From Hygrophila difformis (Eukaryota > Streptophyta > Magnoliopsida > Lamiales > Acanthaceae), in NCBI GenBank assembly GCA_030278955.1, contig JAOANR010000015.1:38658487-38722486 (forward strand): a stretch of 64,000 bases of DNA, read 5' to 3'. The translations under genes were made by a program, and so were the position numbers. This document shows, one piece after another, positions 9,472 to 22,131 of this stretch (the first letter of the stretch is position 1; each line of letters begins with the position of its first letter). The notes beneath the pieces are model-generated. The model was not told where the DNA came from. It did no database searches and saw only the letters and a program-made list of their open reading frames with translations.

Positions 9472-12400
9472 CCCATCTTTGTTTTCCATGGCCTTGGCAA
9501 GCTCTACTGCACGATCCTTCACCTGAAAGAAATTGAACTGAGCTTGCATTTGATAATATTGTCCCAAGAATTGTTTGAACACTGGACTTTGAACAAAGAA
9601 ATCTTGAAAGCTTTTCAAATGTGCTAAACTGCTAATTACCCGCTGTAGTAAAAGGAAATGAATTTAGGTCGGAGTGCCTTTTCATCTAGCATAAATTTAA
9701 TTGCGTCAACCAGCTTTTCAAGTGAAAATTCATCTACTGGAATTGGAGGCGGTCCTATGCCTCTGGCATGGACACTCTCCCAACAAAAAGGTTGGTCACT
9801 GAAGAAAAGAATGGTAGCAGTTGTACACTGTATAGCAAAAAATAGAAATGAATTATACTGCGTACTTGAGTACGTGTGCATGATGCAAGTAAAAATGAGC
9901 TAGAGCAACTGTTTGTTTATGTGATTGATTACCGCAGCTTTGAGACCCGCAGTTGTTGTACCGGCAACACCATGATGTACCTAAAGTGAAAATAAATTAT
10001 AATTATAGTTCAAGCTTTAAATAGAAATGAAGAGCTTGTAAATTCTTGATTTCACACACTGATACCAATTTTGTAAATTCCTTTGATATCACACACTGAT
10101 ACCAATTTGTGGATTTAATATCTCACACACAAGACACTTTACACTCTTCATATCTAAATGGATAAACAAGAGCGGAGAGCAGATTGCTTCGTTTCTGTGC
10201 GTCGCTATTTGCTCTGCTATGAGGATTACAACAATATGAGTACATATTTATAGAATTAAAAACATACAACTGACAATCAACATATGCTTATACTGTATGG
10301 ATGATGGCTTCAATCTTTTCGGCGTGGTAGATGAGCCTCCTTATTCGACTTCGGCGATTCATGTTACTTTTACGGCATTTGAATTTATCAACAAAACTTC
10401 CCCCATAAACTTCAAATGCTTCTTCAGCTTCACTTTGGAATCTCGGTTGTCATCTTTACAACTTCCTTGACCGGTTCTTGAATACACTCATCAATGCACT
10501 CCACATCAAGAGCACTCTCAATTTGCTTCTTCTCATCAATTTTCTTTTCTCAGGCATCTCAAGAGCCTTTTCTTCTACCAAAGGCTCAACTAGCTTGTTT
10601 TCAAGCTTATCACAAGTGTGTTCTGCCAATAGATCAACATCAACCTTTCATAGGCTCCTGGACCACTACAGGTTCAACAGGTATTGGCTTCATCTTCTAC
10701 AACTACATTGGTTGATTGGAAGTGGTTGTCTTTTTCACTCGATTGTCGCTTCGACAATCCTTTGCAAAGTCTCCACTTTGCATCTATCAAAGTTGCAATC
10801 CTTAACATGATGTCCATTGTTGACATTCCATGTCGAATAAACTTTATTCGCCAAATTGTTATTGGCATGATTGTACTTTCTCCTTCTGATATCCTTCATA
10901 ACTATTGCCTGGACTTTTTTTTTTCATCATGGCTAGTTTGACTTTCTTGAACTCGGTCAGCTCCTTTGAACATTTTAGATTCCAAAATAATTTGAACTAT
11001 ATCTCCTTTCTGATGCACAGTTTTCTTCTTGTATTCCAAAATCTGCAATTTGACAATTCTTTCCCCACTAGCCTTTTTTTTTAATGTACCGCACTAACTC
11101 CTCTTTTCCTTCTTCTTTTTTTTCTTTTTCATTTTTTTTTAATTTCCCAACCACAAAATTTAATCTCTACCTACCCAATTTAATTCCCAAGCATTAACAT
11201 TGCCTTTAATTTCTCCAAGGCAGACACGACACTTCCTCTCAATTGGATTTTTTTAAATCCCAAGCAATTGACTTTGGCAAGAGAGAGCAGCAGCAGATTG
11301 TGAGCAAATCTGCACAGCTGCAACAGATCGCACAATGGCAGGGTCCGAGCAGCAGCGGCGACAACACAGACTTCGTGGTGGCTGGAGAGGAGCAGCGGTG
11401 GGGGCTGGCTCGTAGGAGGTGTGGGTGGCAGCAGGCGGCGCTCGGCGGTGCGAGTTCGCCGGAACAGGTTGTAGCCGGTGCTCGCGGTGGTGACTGCTGG
11501 GCAGCGGCTCTGTGAGGTGGTTCGAGAGACTTACTTGTGACAGCTTCTCACGAAGAGCCGGCGGTGCTGGAGGCCAACGGTGGAGCAGCTGGAATTGGAA
11601 GGCTTTACAGCAGGAAGAAATTGGTAATTGATCCCAATTCTTTAATTTTAATTCTCTCAATTGGGTTATAACTTTTGAGACCCAATTAGTTGACTCTGAG
11701 GTTCGGATCACTCAGGCTCTGGGCTTCTACCCAGCTTCTCTTTGCTCTGAGATTGGATCACTCAGGATCACTCAGGCTCTGATACCAATTTGTAAATTCT
11801 TGATTTCGCACACTGATACCAATTTTGTAAATTCCTTTGATATCACACACTGATACCTATTTGTGGATTTGACATCTCACACACAAGACACTTTACACTC
11901 TTGATATCTAAATGGATAAATAAGAGCGGAGAGCAGATTGCTTCGTTTCTGTGCGTCGCTATTCGCTCTGCTCTGAGGATTACAACAATTTGAGTACATA
12001 TTTATAGAATTGAAAACATACAACTGACAATCAACATATGCTTATACTGTATGGATGATGGCTTCAATCTTTTTGGCGTGGTAGATGAGCCTCCTTATTG
12101 GACTTCGGCGATTCCTGTTACTTTTACGGCATATGAATTTATCAACAGAGCTTAAGTTAGGTGTCCAATGATAACAATTTTTCAAAGTTATCTTGGGGTA
12201 CTCTTAAGGTTTAGAGTATGACAACTGACTAGCAACCTCTACTTCATCACCAAAATGAAGAAATATACAGTAAGAATAATTTCTATTCAAGGAAGCAAAA
12301 TCCAACAACATCAATCTTTCGTCCCCATTCTGAAAGATCATAAGTTTTTCAAGGATTGACTAGAGAATTTAACATAGATGAGAAAGTGAGGAAAAGTTGC

Positions 12401-13530
12401 TAAGGTTTAAGCCAAAAATAAAAATCACAATCCCAAAGAAAATTAAAATAACAGGCTACAAGTTTGCATAATGATTTAAATATGGTAATGGTACTTTGCC
12501 AGTTCACCCGAGCAAAGTCGTAACTTTTGCTTCTTATAATAATATGATAACAGAAAATGAATACCTTTTGGTTTAGGAACAAGGTGTGGACTCCAGATGT
12601 ATCCATGAAGAATATCGGACTCTGACCCTGTGATCCACTCAAATAATTGACAGGTCGTAGCTTCAAGTTTTTTTTTTCCTGACATCATTTATCATGTCTC
12701 TTATTCCTAGCCAAATCAAGGAATCAACTATCTGATATGATAAACTGCAAGTTCATTCAAAAGCATTTAGTGAGCAAAATAAAATATGCATTCAAAATTT
12801 AAAAAAAATAGGAAAATATGAAAAAAATATTTGAGCGCACTCTATATCCAGTTGATTGCTTGACATGTGATGAAGGATGCTGAAATTCAATGGTTGGCCT
12901 GAAAGAAAATACACTCATTTAGAAAGATAAGGTGATCAACAAAAGGTAAATTTTAATTTCAACATTTTCAATCATAATGTATTTGCCACAGCATAAATAA
13001 CAAGAAAATACAGATCCGCTGATGAGCTCAAAGATCCAAATAAATCTTACGTCTATGGCATTGTGATAAATATACGAATTGGTATTCCCAATGATTCTAC
13101 ATCTGTATGCCCTGTATTATGAATCAATAAAAGATCAGTCAAATTCATGGGTAAACGGCATTCATATCACATATAACCATTCTGCCTTATCCAAAATTCT
13201 GGACCTGGTTTCTATATGTTTTACAAAGCCCGCAATTCACAAATCATATTGGATACATGATTTAAATAAGTTTCTACACAATTCCTAAGCAAAATCTTTT
13301 CATCATTGGGAATATTTGACCATCCAACCATCCAAGCAATAAAATCCCAATAAAGGTATGAAGTGCAGATAAACAAGAAGATATAAATCAGATTCTTTAA
13401 TCATGCAGTCTAACCATATGATGGACGATTAGCAATAATTGCATCAGCAATGAAAGGAATCCCAGAATCCATATCAGAATCCATATCAGGATATCCTTGC
13501 AAGTCGGAAGTGAAGAATAAATTTGTTTGG
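9472..13530 (-). pseudogene. UGT80: Sterol 3-beta-glucosyltransferase (UGT80) pseudogene, copy 1
   Basis: The intact enzyme transfers glucose from UDP-glucose to sterols at membranes. Exons run right to left, most with GT-AG borders and matching phase: about 13530-13415 (...IIANRPSYG), 13111-13051 (GHTDVESLG...IFITMP-stop-T), 12898-12841 (PTIEFQHPSSHVKQ), 12744-12565 (LSYQIVDSLIWLGIRD...HGYIWSPHLVPKPK), 12329-12283 (WGRKIDVVGFCFLE), 9980-9933 (VHHGVAGTTTAGLKAA), 9827-9678 (ARGIGPPPIPVDEFSLEKLV) and 9522-9472 (VKDRAVELAKAMENKDG). Defects are a Trp-to-stop change, a frameshift at a 10-A run, a second frameshift before the IWSPHL block, loss of the catalytic-domain exons between WGRK and VHHG, a GC donor at 9677, and a 2.1 kb LTR insertion. 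The first and last exons were not found. Family identity is clear; the product must be non-functional. Confidence 0.85.
10037..12147 (-). mobile_element. Non-autonomous LTR retrotransposon, 2.1 kb, complete, in the UGT80 pseudogene
   Basis: Two 357-bp LTRs (10037-10393 and 11791-12147) begin TGTAAATTC and end TTATCAACA on the plus strand. They are flanked by a perfect 5-bp target duplication, GAGCT (10032-10036 and 12148-12152). On the minus strand the primer-binding site TGGTATCAGAGC (11787-11776, initiator tRNA-Met type) follows the 5' LTR by 3 bp. A polypurine tract (ATGGGGGAAGTTT) precedes the 3' LTR. The 1.4 kb interior has no recognisable gag or pol; a 152-aa ORF near 11253-11711 is not conserved as protein between the two copies. 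It resembles a TRIM/SMART-like parasite of copia-type elements. Confidence 0.9.
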
Positions 13531-13739
13531 CCTCCGCTGGCCAATGACCTTTTTCTCAAGGGAGGCTATCGAAAAATGATCAAACCGATTACATGTCCGA
13601 AATTATGATAATGCACCCAGACTTGACTGAATTTCACTAGAATTGCAATGGCAAAGTTGGTTACAATGGAAACTCTACCAGTTTTTGAGAAACAACGGCT
13701 GATAAACCGGAAAAAGGGATACCAAACTACCAGTTATTA

Positions 13740-14142
13740 AGAAACAACGGCGGACTTAGAGGAATAACCACTAACAACTAAGCTAAAATCTAGGAAAGCT
13801 TGTAAATGAAAGCTGTAAAGAAAGCAGTAAAATATATAAAGAATTAAATTGCATAAAGGAATTTTGGGGTGGATTGGTCTCTCTTGACTTTGAGCTTGGC
13901 ATCCCCTATTTATAGCCGGAGCTGCCTGGTAACCGCTCCCCGGCTGATCCGATGAGCCGATTCTGACTTTCCCTTTTCGGCTATCTCTTGGCCGAACATT
14001 TCGGCCCCGAGGTTTTGGCTTTTCTCGATACTTTCTCTCCTTTTCCTCACCCATCTCCTATTAGGCTTCTTCTAGCCCTATCCTTTGGCCCAACCTGGCC
14101 CAATTACTTTTTCCTCGGCCCAGTACCTTGGTGGCCACAACA
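13740..14142 (-). mobile_element. Gypsy-type LTR fragment or solo LTR at the right end of copy 1
   Basis: Read on the minus strand it starts TGTTGTGGCCACC. A TATA box (GGCTATAAATAG, about 13908-13919) is followed by a leader. In copy 2 the same end is followed by a polypurine tract (GGAGGGCATC, minus strand), which fixes the LTR boundary at 14142/21888. The other end, near 13690-13740, is uncertain. In copy 1 the LTR abuts CACTA sequence directly. Confidence 0.6.
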
Positions 14143-14143
14143 G

Positions 14144-16043
14144 TACCTCGGCGACGGAATCCGCGACGGAAATCGTTCCGTTGCAGAAGTCCTTGTAGGT
14201 GTTCGTATTACGACAGAAAAAGTGGTTGTCGCCAGCTTTGGCGACGGAATCAGCGACAGAAATCGATTCCGTCGCTAATGGCAGCGACAGAAATTCCGTC
14301 GCCGACTGGGGGTCAAATTGCAAAATTTTGATTTTTTTCGGGGACAGAAAATTTCCGTCGTCGATTCCGTCGCTAATTCAGGTATTAGCTGACCATTTCA
14401 GCTGTTCTCTCTTTTCCACATCTGCTAGGCTGTTACTACTTACTATACATACAAATACCAAAATATCTATGAAATACACAACCATTATTGCTCAAAATGT
14501 GAATTATTATATATAAGAAAATCATAGTATTCACAACATCTTTACGACCATCCGCATATTTGTAATACGAAAATGTGATTTAATAGTCAAAACTAAACAT
14601 ACTTAAGAAATAAACAACCATTATTGCTCAAAATCTGAATCATTATGGCTACTGTCGAACCATGACGGCATAACTTCAAACTTACCATATTACTCATAGA
14701 TAAGCAATAAAAGTGTCGAGTAAAAACTGTCGGAGATGGCTGAAACCACTTCCAATCTCTCTATCCAACTAATATGCAGATCTCATCTGAATCAATCAAG
14801 CATTGGATCATATAAGTAACATTGCACTGTCATATTTTAAAAAGACATTATCCACACCCATTCAAACATCTTGCAAAATGAACACCATATCAAGAAAAAA
14901 AAATGATTGGTAATATCGGTTAGTATATCTCAAAATGGCTAGTGCAGGAGAACTAAAATACCAGCAAATTAGACTGCTGTCAATTACTACTCAAACTCTA
15001 CCCTTAGTAAAAGACTTCTGCTGGACTATAATCTTATTGGTATGCATTAGTCAATACCTAGCATGGATCTTGAACTCAAAATTTATAATACAGTATGAGT
15101 TACTAAGTCATGACTATGAATGAAAAATGCAACCTTCATAGCAACGGCCAGCTCTTCTCAAAAACTGTGATTAATTCTTGCTTCCAGTCCTGAGATAGAT
15201 AATTTTTTCCAACCTGCAAGCAACGGCCAGCTCTTCTCAAAGACGAAAATAAAGTAGGAAATATGAATTTTCTCATCTAAAATAGTCTGCTTCACAACCC
15301 TTCTTAGATGACAGCGTTCAAGAAAATATGAAGCTTCATAGAGAATTTCTACAACAAAAGCGTTAATCTGAATGGGAAATGTTGATGCCTCTAAACGGAT
15401 GCGTGCATAAGAGAGAACAGTCATGAAACTCGATTATATTTGGGAAAAAAAGAAAAAGAAAAAAAAATGATATACCTCAACTGGAACTGTGCGACGGCCT
15501 GCAACCCCTGTAAAGGTTGAACAGAAAAATCGCCGATTGTGAATCCACAAAACACAAATTTCAAGTAAAAGCATATCATACGAATTTGTTGAAAGGGCGA
15601 AAATTAGGGCAGATGAGATGCGGGAACCACGTTGAGACCGAGGCAGAGCTGTGTGAGTCGAGGGGCGCCGGATGTGCAGCGTGGGCGAGGGTTTTGTGAT
15701 GAAACGCGGCGCCGTTGTGGGTGGAAGGGAGAACGCCACGAGAGAGAGAGAGAGCGGAGACGGATGGGAAGATTTGTTGTAATGGAATTCGATCGACATG
15801 AAAAGGGTTAAAAGCCCTAATTTCACCGGCGACGGATTATTCTGTTGGTCGTTCCATCAGCTACTCCGACTGACTTACAATCGGTTGCTATTTTCGTCGC
15901 CAACTCGCGACCACGGTATTCCGTTGCCAAAGTCGGTCGCCGAACGGGGACTCCTTCGTGTCAGTCGCTGTGTCCTTCGCACTCGGCGACAGATTTAAAT
16001 CCGTCCCCAAATTCCGTCGCCAAATTGAGATTTTCTTGTAGTG
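14144..16043 (-). mobile_element. CACTA (En/Spm) element remnant at the duplication junction
   Basis: The right end, read on the minus strand, is CACTACAAGAAAA (16043-16031), the plant CACTA terminus. Both ends carry the many short subterminal repeats typical of this superfamily (GGCGACGGAAT and variants at 14150-14380 and 15828-16025). The left terminal repeat is missing: copy 1 ends and subterminal repeats start at once, so the left tip is deleted. The interior 14400-15800 has no transposase. A minus-strand open segment at 15434-15826 ends in a good splice-donor context (GTTGAG|GTATAT at about 15477-15472), and another lies at 15158-15424. These could be captured exons that I do not recognise. 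Confidence 0.75.
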
Positions 16044-17217
16044 CGGCCCCCTATCCCTCTCTTTTATTCCTTTTGTAATTTGTGTGGCATGGGCTCTCAC
16101 CATTCCTTTCTTAGGCCTTCAACGACTCTCAAAAAAATATTAATATATGGACCACTTTGTCTTAATAATAAATTGCTAGAAATATTAATGCTGAGACCAG
16201 CCAAAAATGAGTCTGTACGCACTTATTGGTTATTCTATTTTTATAATTTTTTCGGCCTAGTGGCCACATATTACCTGTGTCCTAGCTCCACGAAACCAAA
16301 TTATTGTTCCACGAAAGTGCTATGTAATGTAAGACCTTAATGAGTGTCCGAGATGATCATATTGGACCAAGTAGGGCCGTTCCTGAGATTTTAGGGGTCT
16401 GGGTAAAGTATAACATTCATTAAATATAAAATCAAAATCATTCGGTTATTCCCTACCCGACAATTTTGGAATCCGGTTGGCAATATCTTGATCGCTAATG
16501 AATTTCAGTTACAAATTTGGTCAGAGTTGAATTTTAGGATTTTCTTCCAAAAATTTTAGGTTATAATTAACATAAAAAATTCTTTAATAAATTTTCAAAT
16601 AGTATTTTGTGATTTTCTAAGCTTTTACCATGTTTTCTCCCTTTTTTACATCCACAAAATAATTCTTGGAAGAATTATTTAGGTCATATTTGCCAAGAAT
16701 CCCCAAAAACTTGTCGGGTGGAGGAACTTTTCCAGTTGAGTAGAGGCAAAGATTTCTCATTTTTGTGAATTTTTAATGGATAATAACTAGGTTTTTTAAA
16801 GAAGACATTTGTAATGGGACATTCAAAAAAGATAAATAGGACAATTTGTTATTAAGACAAAGTGGTCCGTTATTAAAATTTTTGAAATCATTGTATAAAC
16901 GCTGAATACTTGTTAAATTTTATTCATATTATATTTAAATAATCGTATACCACATGATGATCAGGAATAAACTCAATTAACATGCAGTACAAATTATCTT
17001 AAATTGAACTCTTGGGGAGTCTTGAAGAAGTCTTTCAAGGTGTGCGCAGTGAGGCCAACACGTACTGGAAGAGTTTATGTTAGTTTGTAGGATCACTCTC
17101 CAATTCTGAAATTGAGAGACAAAATCTAAAGTAACACCGTGTTTTTTCGTACGTCAAAATTGAGGGTGTGGACTACCCTGATGTATTAAATCTAGAATTT
17201 CACTGATGTACCATTAC

Positions 17218-20200
17218 CCCATCTTCGTTTTCCATGGCCTTGGCAAGCTCTACTGCACGATCCTTCACCTGAAAGAAATTGAACTGAGCTTGCATTTGAT
17301 AATATTGTCCCAAGAATTGTTTGAACACTGGACTTTGAACAAAGAAATCTTGAAAGCTTTTCAAATGTGCTAAACTGCTAATTACCCGCTGTAGTAAAAG
17401 GAAATAAATTTAGGTCGGAGTACCTTTTCATCTAGCATAAATTTAATTGCGTCAACCAGCTTTTCAAGTGAAAATTCATGTACTGGAATTGGAGGCGGTC
17501 CTACGCCTCTGGCGTGGACACTCTCCCAACAAAAAGGTTGGTCACTGAAGAAAAGAATGGTAGCAGTTGGACACTGTATAGCAAAAAATAGAAATGAATT
17601 ATACTGCGTACTTGAGTACGCGTGCATGATGCAAGTAAAAATGAGCTAGAGCAACTGTTTGTTTATGTGATTGATTACCGCAGCTTTGAGACCCGCAGTT
17701 GTTGTACCGGCAACACCATGATGCACCTAAAGTGAAAATAATTCAAATTATAGTTCAAGCTTTAAATAGAAATGAAGAGCTTGTAAATTCTTGATTTCAC
17801 ACACTGATACCAATTTTGTAAATTCCTTTGATATCACACACTGATACCAATTTGTGGATTTAATCTCCCACACACAAGACACTTTACACTCTTCATATCT
17901 AAATGGATAAACAAGAGCGGAGAGCAGATTGCTTCGTTTCTGTGCGTCGCTATTTGCTCTGCTCTGAGGATTACAACAATATGAGTACATATTTATAGAA
18001 TTGAAAACATACAACTGACAATCAACATATGCTTATACTGTATGGATGATGGCTTCAATCTTTTCGGCGTGGTAGATAAGCCTCCTTATTGGACTTCGGC
18101 GATTCATGTTACTTTTACGGCATTTGAATTTATCAACAAAACTTCCCCCATAAACTTCAAATGCTTCTTCAGCTTCACTTTGGAATCTCGGTTGTCATCT
18201 TTACAACTTCCTTGACCGGTTCTTGAATACACTCATCAATGCACTCCACATCAAGAGCACTCTCAATTTGCTTCTTCTCATCAATTTTCTTTTCTCAGGC
18301 ATCTCAAGAGCCTTTTCTTCTACCAAAGGCTCAACTAGCTTGTTTTCAAGCTTATCACAAGTGTGTTCTGCCAATAGATCAACATCAACCTTTCATAGGC
18401 TCCTGGACCACTACAGGTTCAACAGGTATTGGCTTCATCTTCTACAACTACATTGGTTGATTGGAAGTGGTTGTCTCTTTCACTCGATTGTCGCTTCGAC
18501 AATCCTTTGCAAAGTCTCCACTTTGCATCTATCAAAGTTGCAATCCTTAATATGATGTCCATTGTTGACATTCCATGTCGAATAAACTTGATTCGCCAAA
18601 TTGTTATTGGCATGATTGTACTTTCTCCTTCTGATATCCTTCATAACTATTGCATGGACTTTTCTTTTTATCATGGCTAGTTTGACTTTCTTGAACTCGG
18701 CCAGCTCATTTGAACGTTTTAGATTCCAAAATAATTTGAACTATATCTCCTTTCTGATGCACAGCTTTCTTCTTGTATTCCAAAATCTGCAATTTGACAA
18801 TTCTTTCCCCACTAACCTTTTTTTAATGTACCGCACTAACTCCTCTTTTCCTTCTTCTTTTTTCTCTTTTTCATTTTTTTTTTAATTTCCCAACCACAAA
18901 ATTTAATCTCTACCTACCCAATTTAATTCCCAAGCATTAACATTGCCTATAATTTCTCCGAGACACGACACTTCCTCTCAATTGGATTTTTTTAAATCCC
19001 AAGCAATTGACTTTGGCAAGAGAGAGCAGCAGCAGATTGTGAGCAAATCAGCACAGCTGCAACAGATCGCACAACGACAGGGTCCGAGCAGCAGCGGCGA
19101 CAACGCAGACTTCGTGGTGGCTGGAGAGGAGCAGCGGTGGGGGCTGGCTCGTAGGAGGTGTGGGTGGCAGCAGGCGGCGCTCGGCGGTGCGAGTTCGCCG
19201 GAACAGTTGTAGGCGGTGCTCGCGGTGGTGACTGCTGGGCAGCGGCTCTGTGAGGTGGTTCGAGAGACTGTACTTGTGACAGCTTCTCACGAAGAGCCGG
19301 CGGTGCTGGAGGCCAACGGTGGAGCAGCTGGAATTGGAAGGCTTTACAGCAGGAAGAAATTGGTAATTGAACCCAATTCTTCAATTTTAATTCTCTCAAT
19401 TGGGTTATAACTTGTGAGACCCAATTAGTTGACTCTAAGGTTCGGATCACTCAGGCTCTGGGCTTCTACCCAACTTCTCTTTGCTCTGAGATTGGATCAC
19501 TCAGGATCACTCAGGCTCTGATACCATTTTGTAAATTTTTGATTTCACACACTGATACCAATTTTGTAAATTTTTTTGATATCACACACTGATACCAATT
19601 TGTGGATTTGACATCTCACACACAAGACACTTTACACTCTTGATATCTAAATGGATAAACAAGAGCGGAGAGCAGATTGCTTCGTTTCTGTGCGTCGCTA
19701 TTTGCTCTGCTCTGAGGATTACAACAATTTGAGTACATATTTATTGAATTGAAAACATACAACTGACAATCAACATATGCTTATACTGTATGGATGATGG
19801 CTTCAATCTTTTCGGCGTGGTAGATGAGCCTCCTTATTGGACTTCGGCGATTCCTGTTACTTTTACGGCATTTGAATTTATCAACAGAGCTTAGGTTAGG
19901 TGTCCAATGATAACAATTTTTCAAAGTTATCTTGGGGTACTCTTAAGGCTTAGAGTATGACAACTCACTAGCAACCTCTACTTCATCACCAAAATGTAGA
20001 AATATACAATAAGAATAATTTCTATTCAAGGAAGCAAAATCCAACAACATCAATCTTTCGTCCCCATTCTGAAAGAACATAAGTTTTTCAAGGATTGACT
20101 AGAGAATTTAACATAGATGAGAAAGTGAGGAAAAGTTGCTAAGGTTTAAGCCAAAAATAAAAATCACAATCCCAAAGAAAATTAAAATAACAGGCTACAA

Positions 20201-21276
20201 GTTTGCATAATGGTTTAAATATGGTAATGGTACTTTGCCAGTTCACCCGAACAAAGTCGTAACTTTTGCTTCTTATAATAATATGATAACAGAAAATGAA
20301 TACCTTTTTGTTTAGGAACAAGGTGAGGACTCCAGATGTATCCATGAAGAATATCGGACTCTAACCCTGTGATCCACTCAAATAATTGACAGGTCGTAGC
20401 TTCAAGTTTTTTTTTTCCCTGACATCATTTATCATGTCTCTTATTCCTAGCCAAATCAAGGAATCAACTATCTGATATGATAAACTGCAAGTTCATTCAA
20501 AAGCATTTAGTGAGCAAAATAAAATATGCATTCAAAATTATAAAAAAAAATTAGGAAAATCTGAAAAAAATATTTGAGCGCACTATATATCCAGTTGATT
20601 GCTTGACATGTGATGAAGGATGCTGAAATTCAATGGTCGGCCTGAAAGAAAATACACTCATTTAGAGAGATAAGGTGATGTACAAAAGGTACATAATTTT
20701 AATTTCACCATTTTCAATCATAATGTATTTGCCACAGCATAAATAACAAGAAAATACAGATCCGCAGATAAGCTCAAAGATCCAAATAAATCTTACGTCT
20801 ATGGCATTGTGATAAATATACGAATTGGTATTCCCAATGATTCTGCATCTGTATGCCCTGTATTATGAATCAATAAAAGATCAGTCAAAATCATGGGTAA
20901 ACGGCATTCATATCACATATAACCATTCTGCCTTATCCAAAATTCTGGACCTGGTTTCTATATGTTTTACAAAGCCCGCAATTCACAAATCATATTGGAT
21001 ACATGATTTAAATAAGTTTCTACACAATTCCTAAGCAAAATCTTTTCATCATTGGGAATATTTGACCATCCAACCATCCAAGCAATAAAATCCCAAAAAA
21101 GGTATGAAGTGCAGATAAACAAGAAGATATAAATCAGATTCATTAATCATGCAGTCTAACCATATGATGGACGATTAGCAATAATTGCATCAGCAATGAA
21201 AGGAATTCCGGAATCCATATCGGAATCCATATCAGGATATCTTTGCAAGCCGGAAGTGAAGAATAAATTTGCTTGG
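17218..21276 (-). pseudogene. UGT80: Sterol 3-beta-glucosyltransferase (UGT80) pseudogene, copy 2
   Basis: The exon layout is the same as in copy 1: the last three recognisable exons are at 17726-17679, 17573-17424 and 17268-17218, and the upstream exons lie about 7746 bp from their copy 1 counterparts. This copy retains a normal GT donor after the DEK codon (17424/17423) where copy 1 has GC. The homopolymer frameshift in the IWLGIRD exon is present, with one extra G next to the A-run. The catalytic-domain exons between WGRK and VHHG are missing and the same LTR element is inserted. Both copies were therefore already broken before the duplication. Confidence 0.85.
17782..19886 (-). mobile_element. 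Non-autonomous LTR retrotransposon, copy 2
   Basis: The LTRs are 17782-18138 and 19530-19886, 357 bp each, with GAGCT on both sides (17777-17781 and 19887-19891). The primer-binding site on the minus strand again reads TGGTATCAGAGC. The identical insertion site in both duplicate copies shows that insertion came before duplication. Confidence 0.9.
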
Positions 21277-21485
21277 CCTCCGCTGGCCAATGACATTTTT
21301 CTCAAGGGAGGCTATCGAAAAATGATCAAATCGATTACATGTCCGAAATTATGATAATGCACCCAGACTTGAATGAATTTCACTAGAATTGCAATGGCAA
21401 AGTTGGTTACAATGGAAACTCTACCAGTTTTTGAGAAACAACGGCTGATAAACCGGAAAAAGGGATACCGAACTACCAGTTATTA

Positions 21486-21888
21486 AGAAACAACGGCGGA
21501 CTTAGAGGAATAACCACTAACAACTAAGCTAAAACCTAGGTAAGCTTGTAAAAGAAAGCTGTAAAGAAAGCAGTAAAATATATAAAGAATTAAATTGCAT
21601 AAAGGAATTTTGGGGTGGATTGGTCTCTCTTGACTTTGAGCTTGGCATCCCCTATTTATAGCCGGAGCTGCCTGGTAGCCGCTCCCCGGCTGATCCGATG
21701 AGCCGATTCTGACCTTCCCTTTTCGGCAATCTCTTGGCCGAACATTTCGGCCCCGAGGTTTTGGCTTTTCTCGATACTTTCTCTCCTTTTCCTCACCCAT
21801 CTCCTATTAGGCTTCTTCTAGCCCTATCCTTTGGCCCAACCTGGCCCAATTACTTTTTCCTCGGCCCAGTACCTTGGTGGCCACAACA
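21486..21888 (-). mobile_element. Gypsy-type LTR with adjoining internal sequence
   Basis: This is the copy 2 counterpart of 13740-14142. On the plus strand the LTR end ...GGCCACAACA is followed by GATGCCCTCC, the reverse complement of a polypurine tract. About 240 bp of pyrimidine-rich internal sequence (to about 22130) follow before the copia element. The left boundary is approximate. Confidence 0.55.
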
Positions 21889-22131
21889 GATGCCCTCCTT
21901 TACTTGGGTGTGTTTCCATTTGGAAGGAACCCAAGTAAACCTGATTTTTCCCTTTCCCCCCTTTTCTCGTGATAACTCCCCCTGGGAATCCGACCACGAT
22001 CTTTCATATCCCTCGGGTCTTGTTATTTCTTCATTTCTCATCTTTACATGCCTCCTCCTCTTCTTCCCTCTTCGCTATCTCCTCTTGTGCTCCTCTCTGC
22101 TCTTTTCCCCTTTGCCTTCGGTATTTCTCAA

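Larger units (their letters stand above)
8299..14143. repeat. Direct duplication, copy 1 (5845 bp)
   Basis: Copy 1 corresponds to 16045-21889 at a nearly constant offset of 7746 bp, and the two are nearly identical by eye (scattered substitutions and 1-3 bp indels). Copy 1 begins inside the SINE and ends exactly at the end of a gypsy-type LTR (...GGCCACAACA). Each copy carries the UGT80 pseudogene and the same 2.1 kb LTR element with the same GAGCT target duplication. Confidence 0.9.
16045..21889. repeat. Direct duplication, copy 2
   Basis: This is the partner of 8299-14143. It starts immediately after the CACTA terminus, inside the SINE 3' half, and ends at the same LTR boundary. From there the internal sequence of the gypsy element continues for about 240 bp to the copia element at 22.1 kb. 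Confidence 0.9.

Noticed and set aside
11253..11711. 152-aa ORF on the minus strand, with a 152-aa ORF also in copy 2 (18992-19450)
   Set aside because: Between the copies the middle section is read in different frames after compensating indels, and the composition is repetitive (A/P/S/H). This is not protein-level conservation.
13737..14054. 105-aa ORFs at 13737-14054 and 21483-21800
   Set aside because: They lie across an LTR promoter and leader; similarity simply follows from DNA duplication, and no domain is visible.
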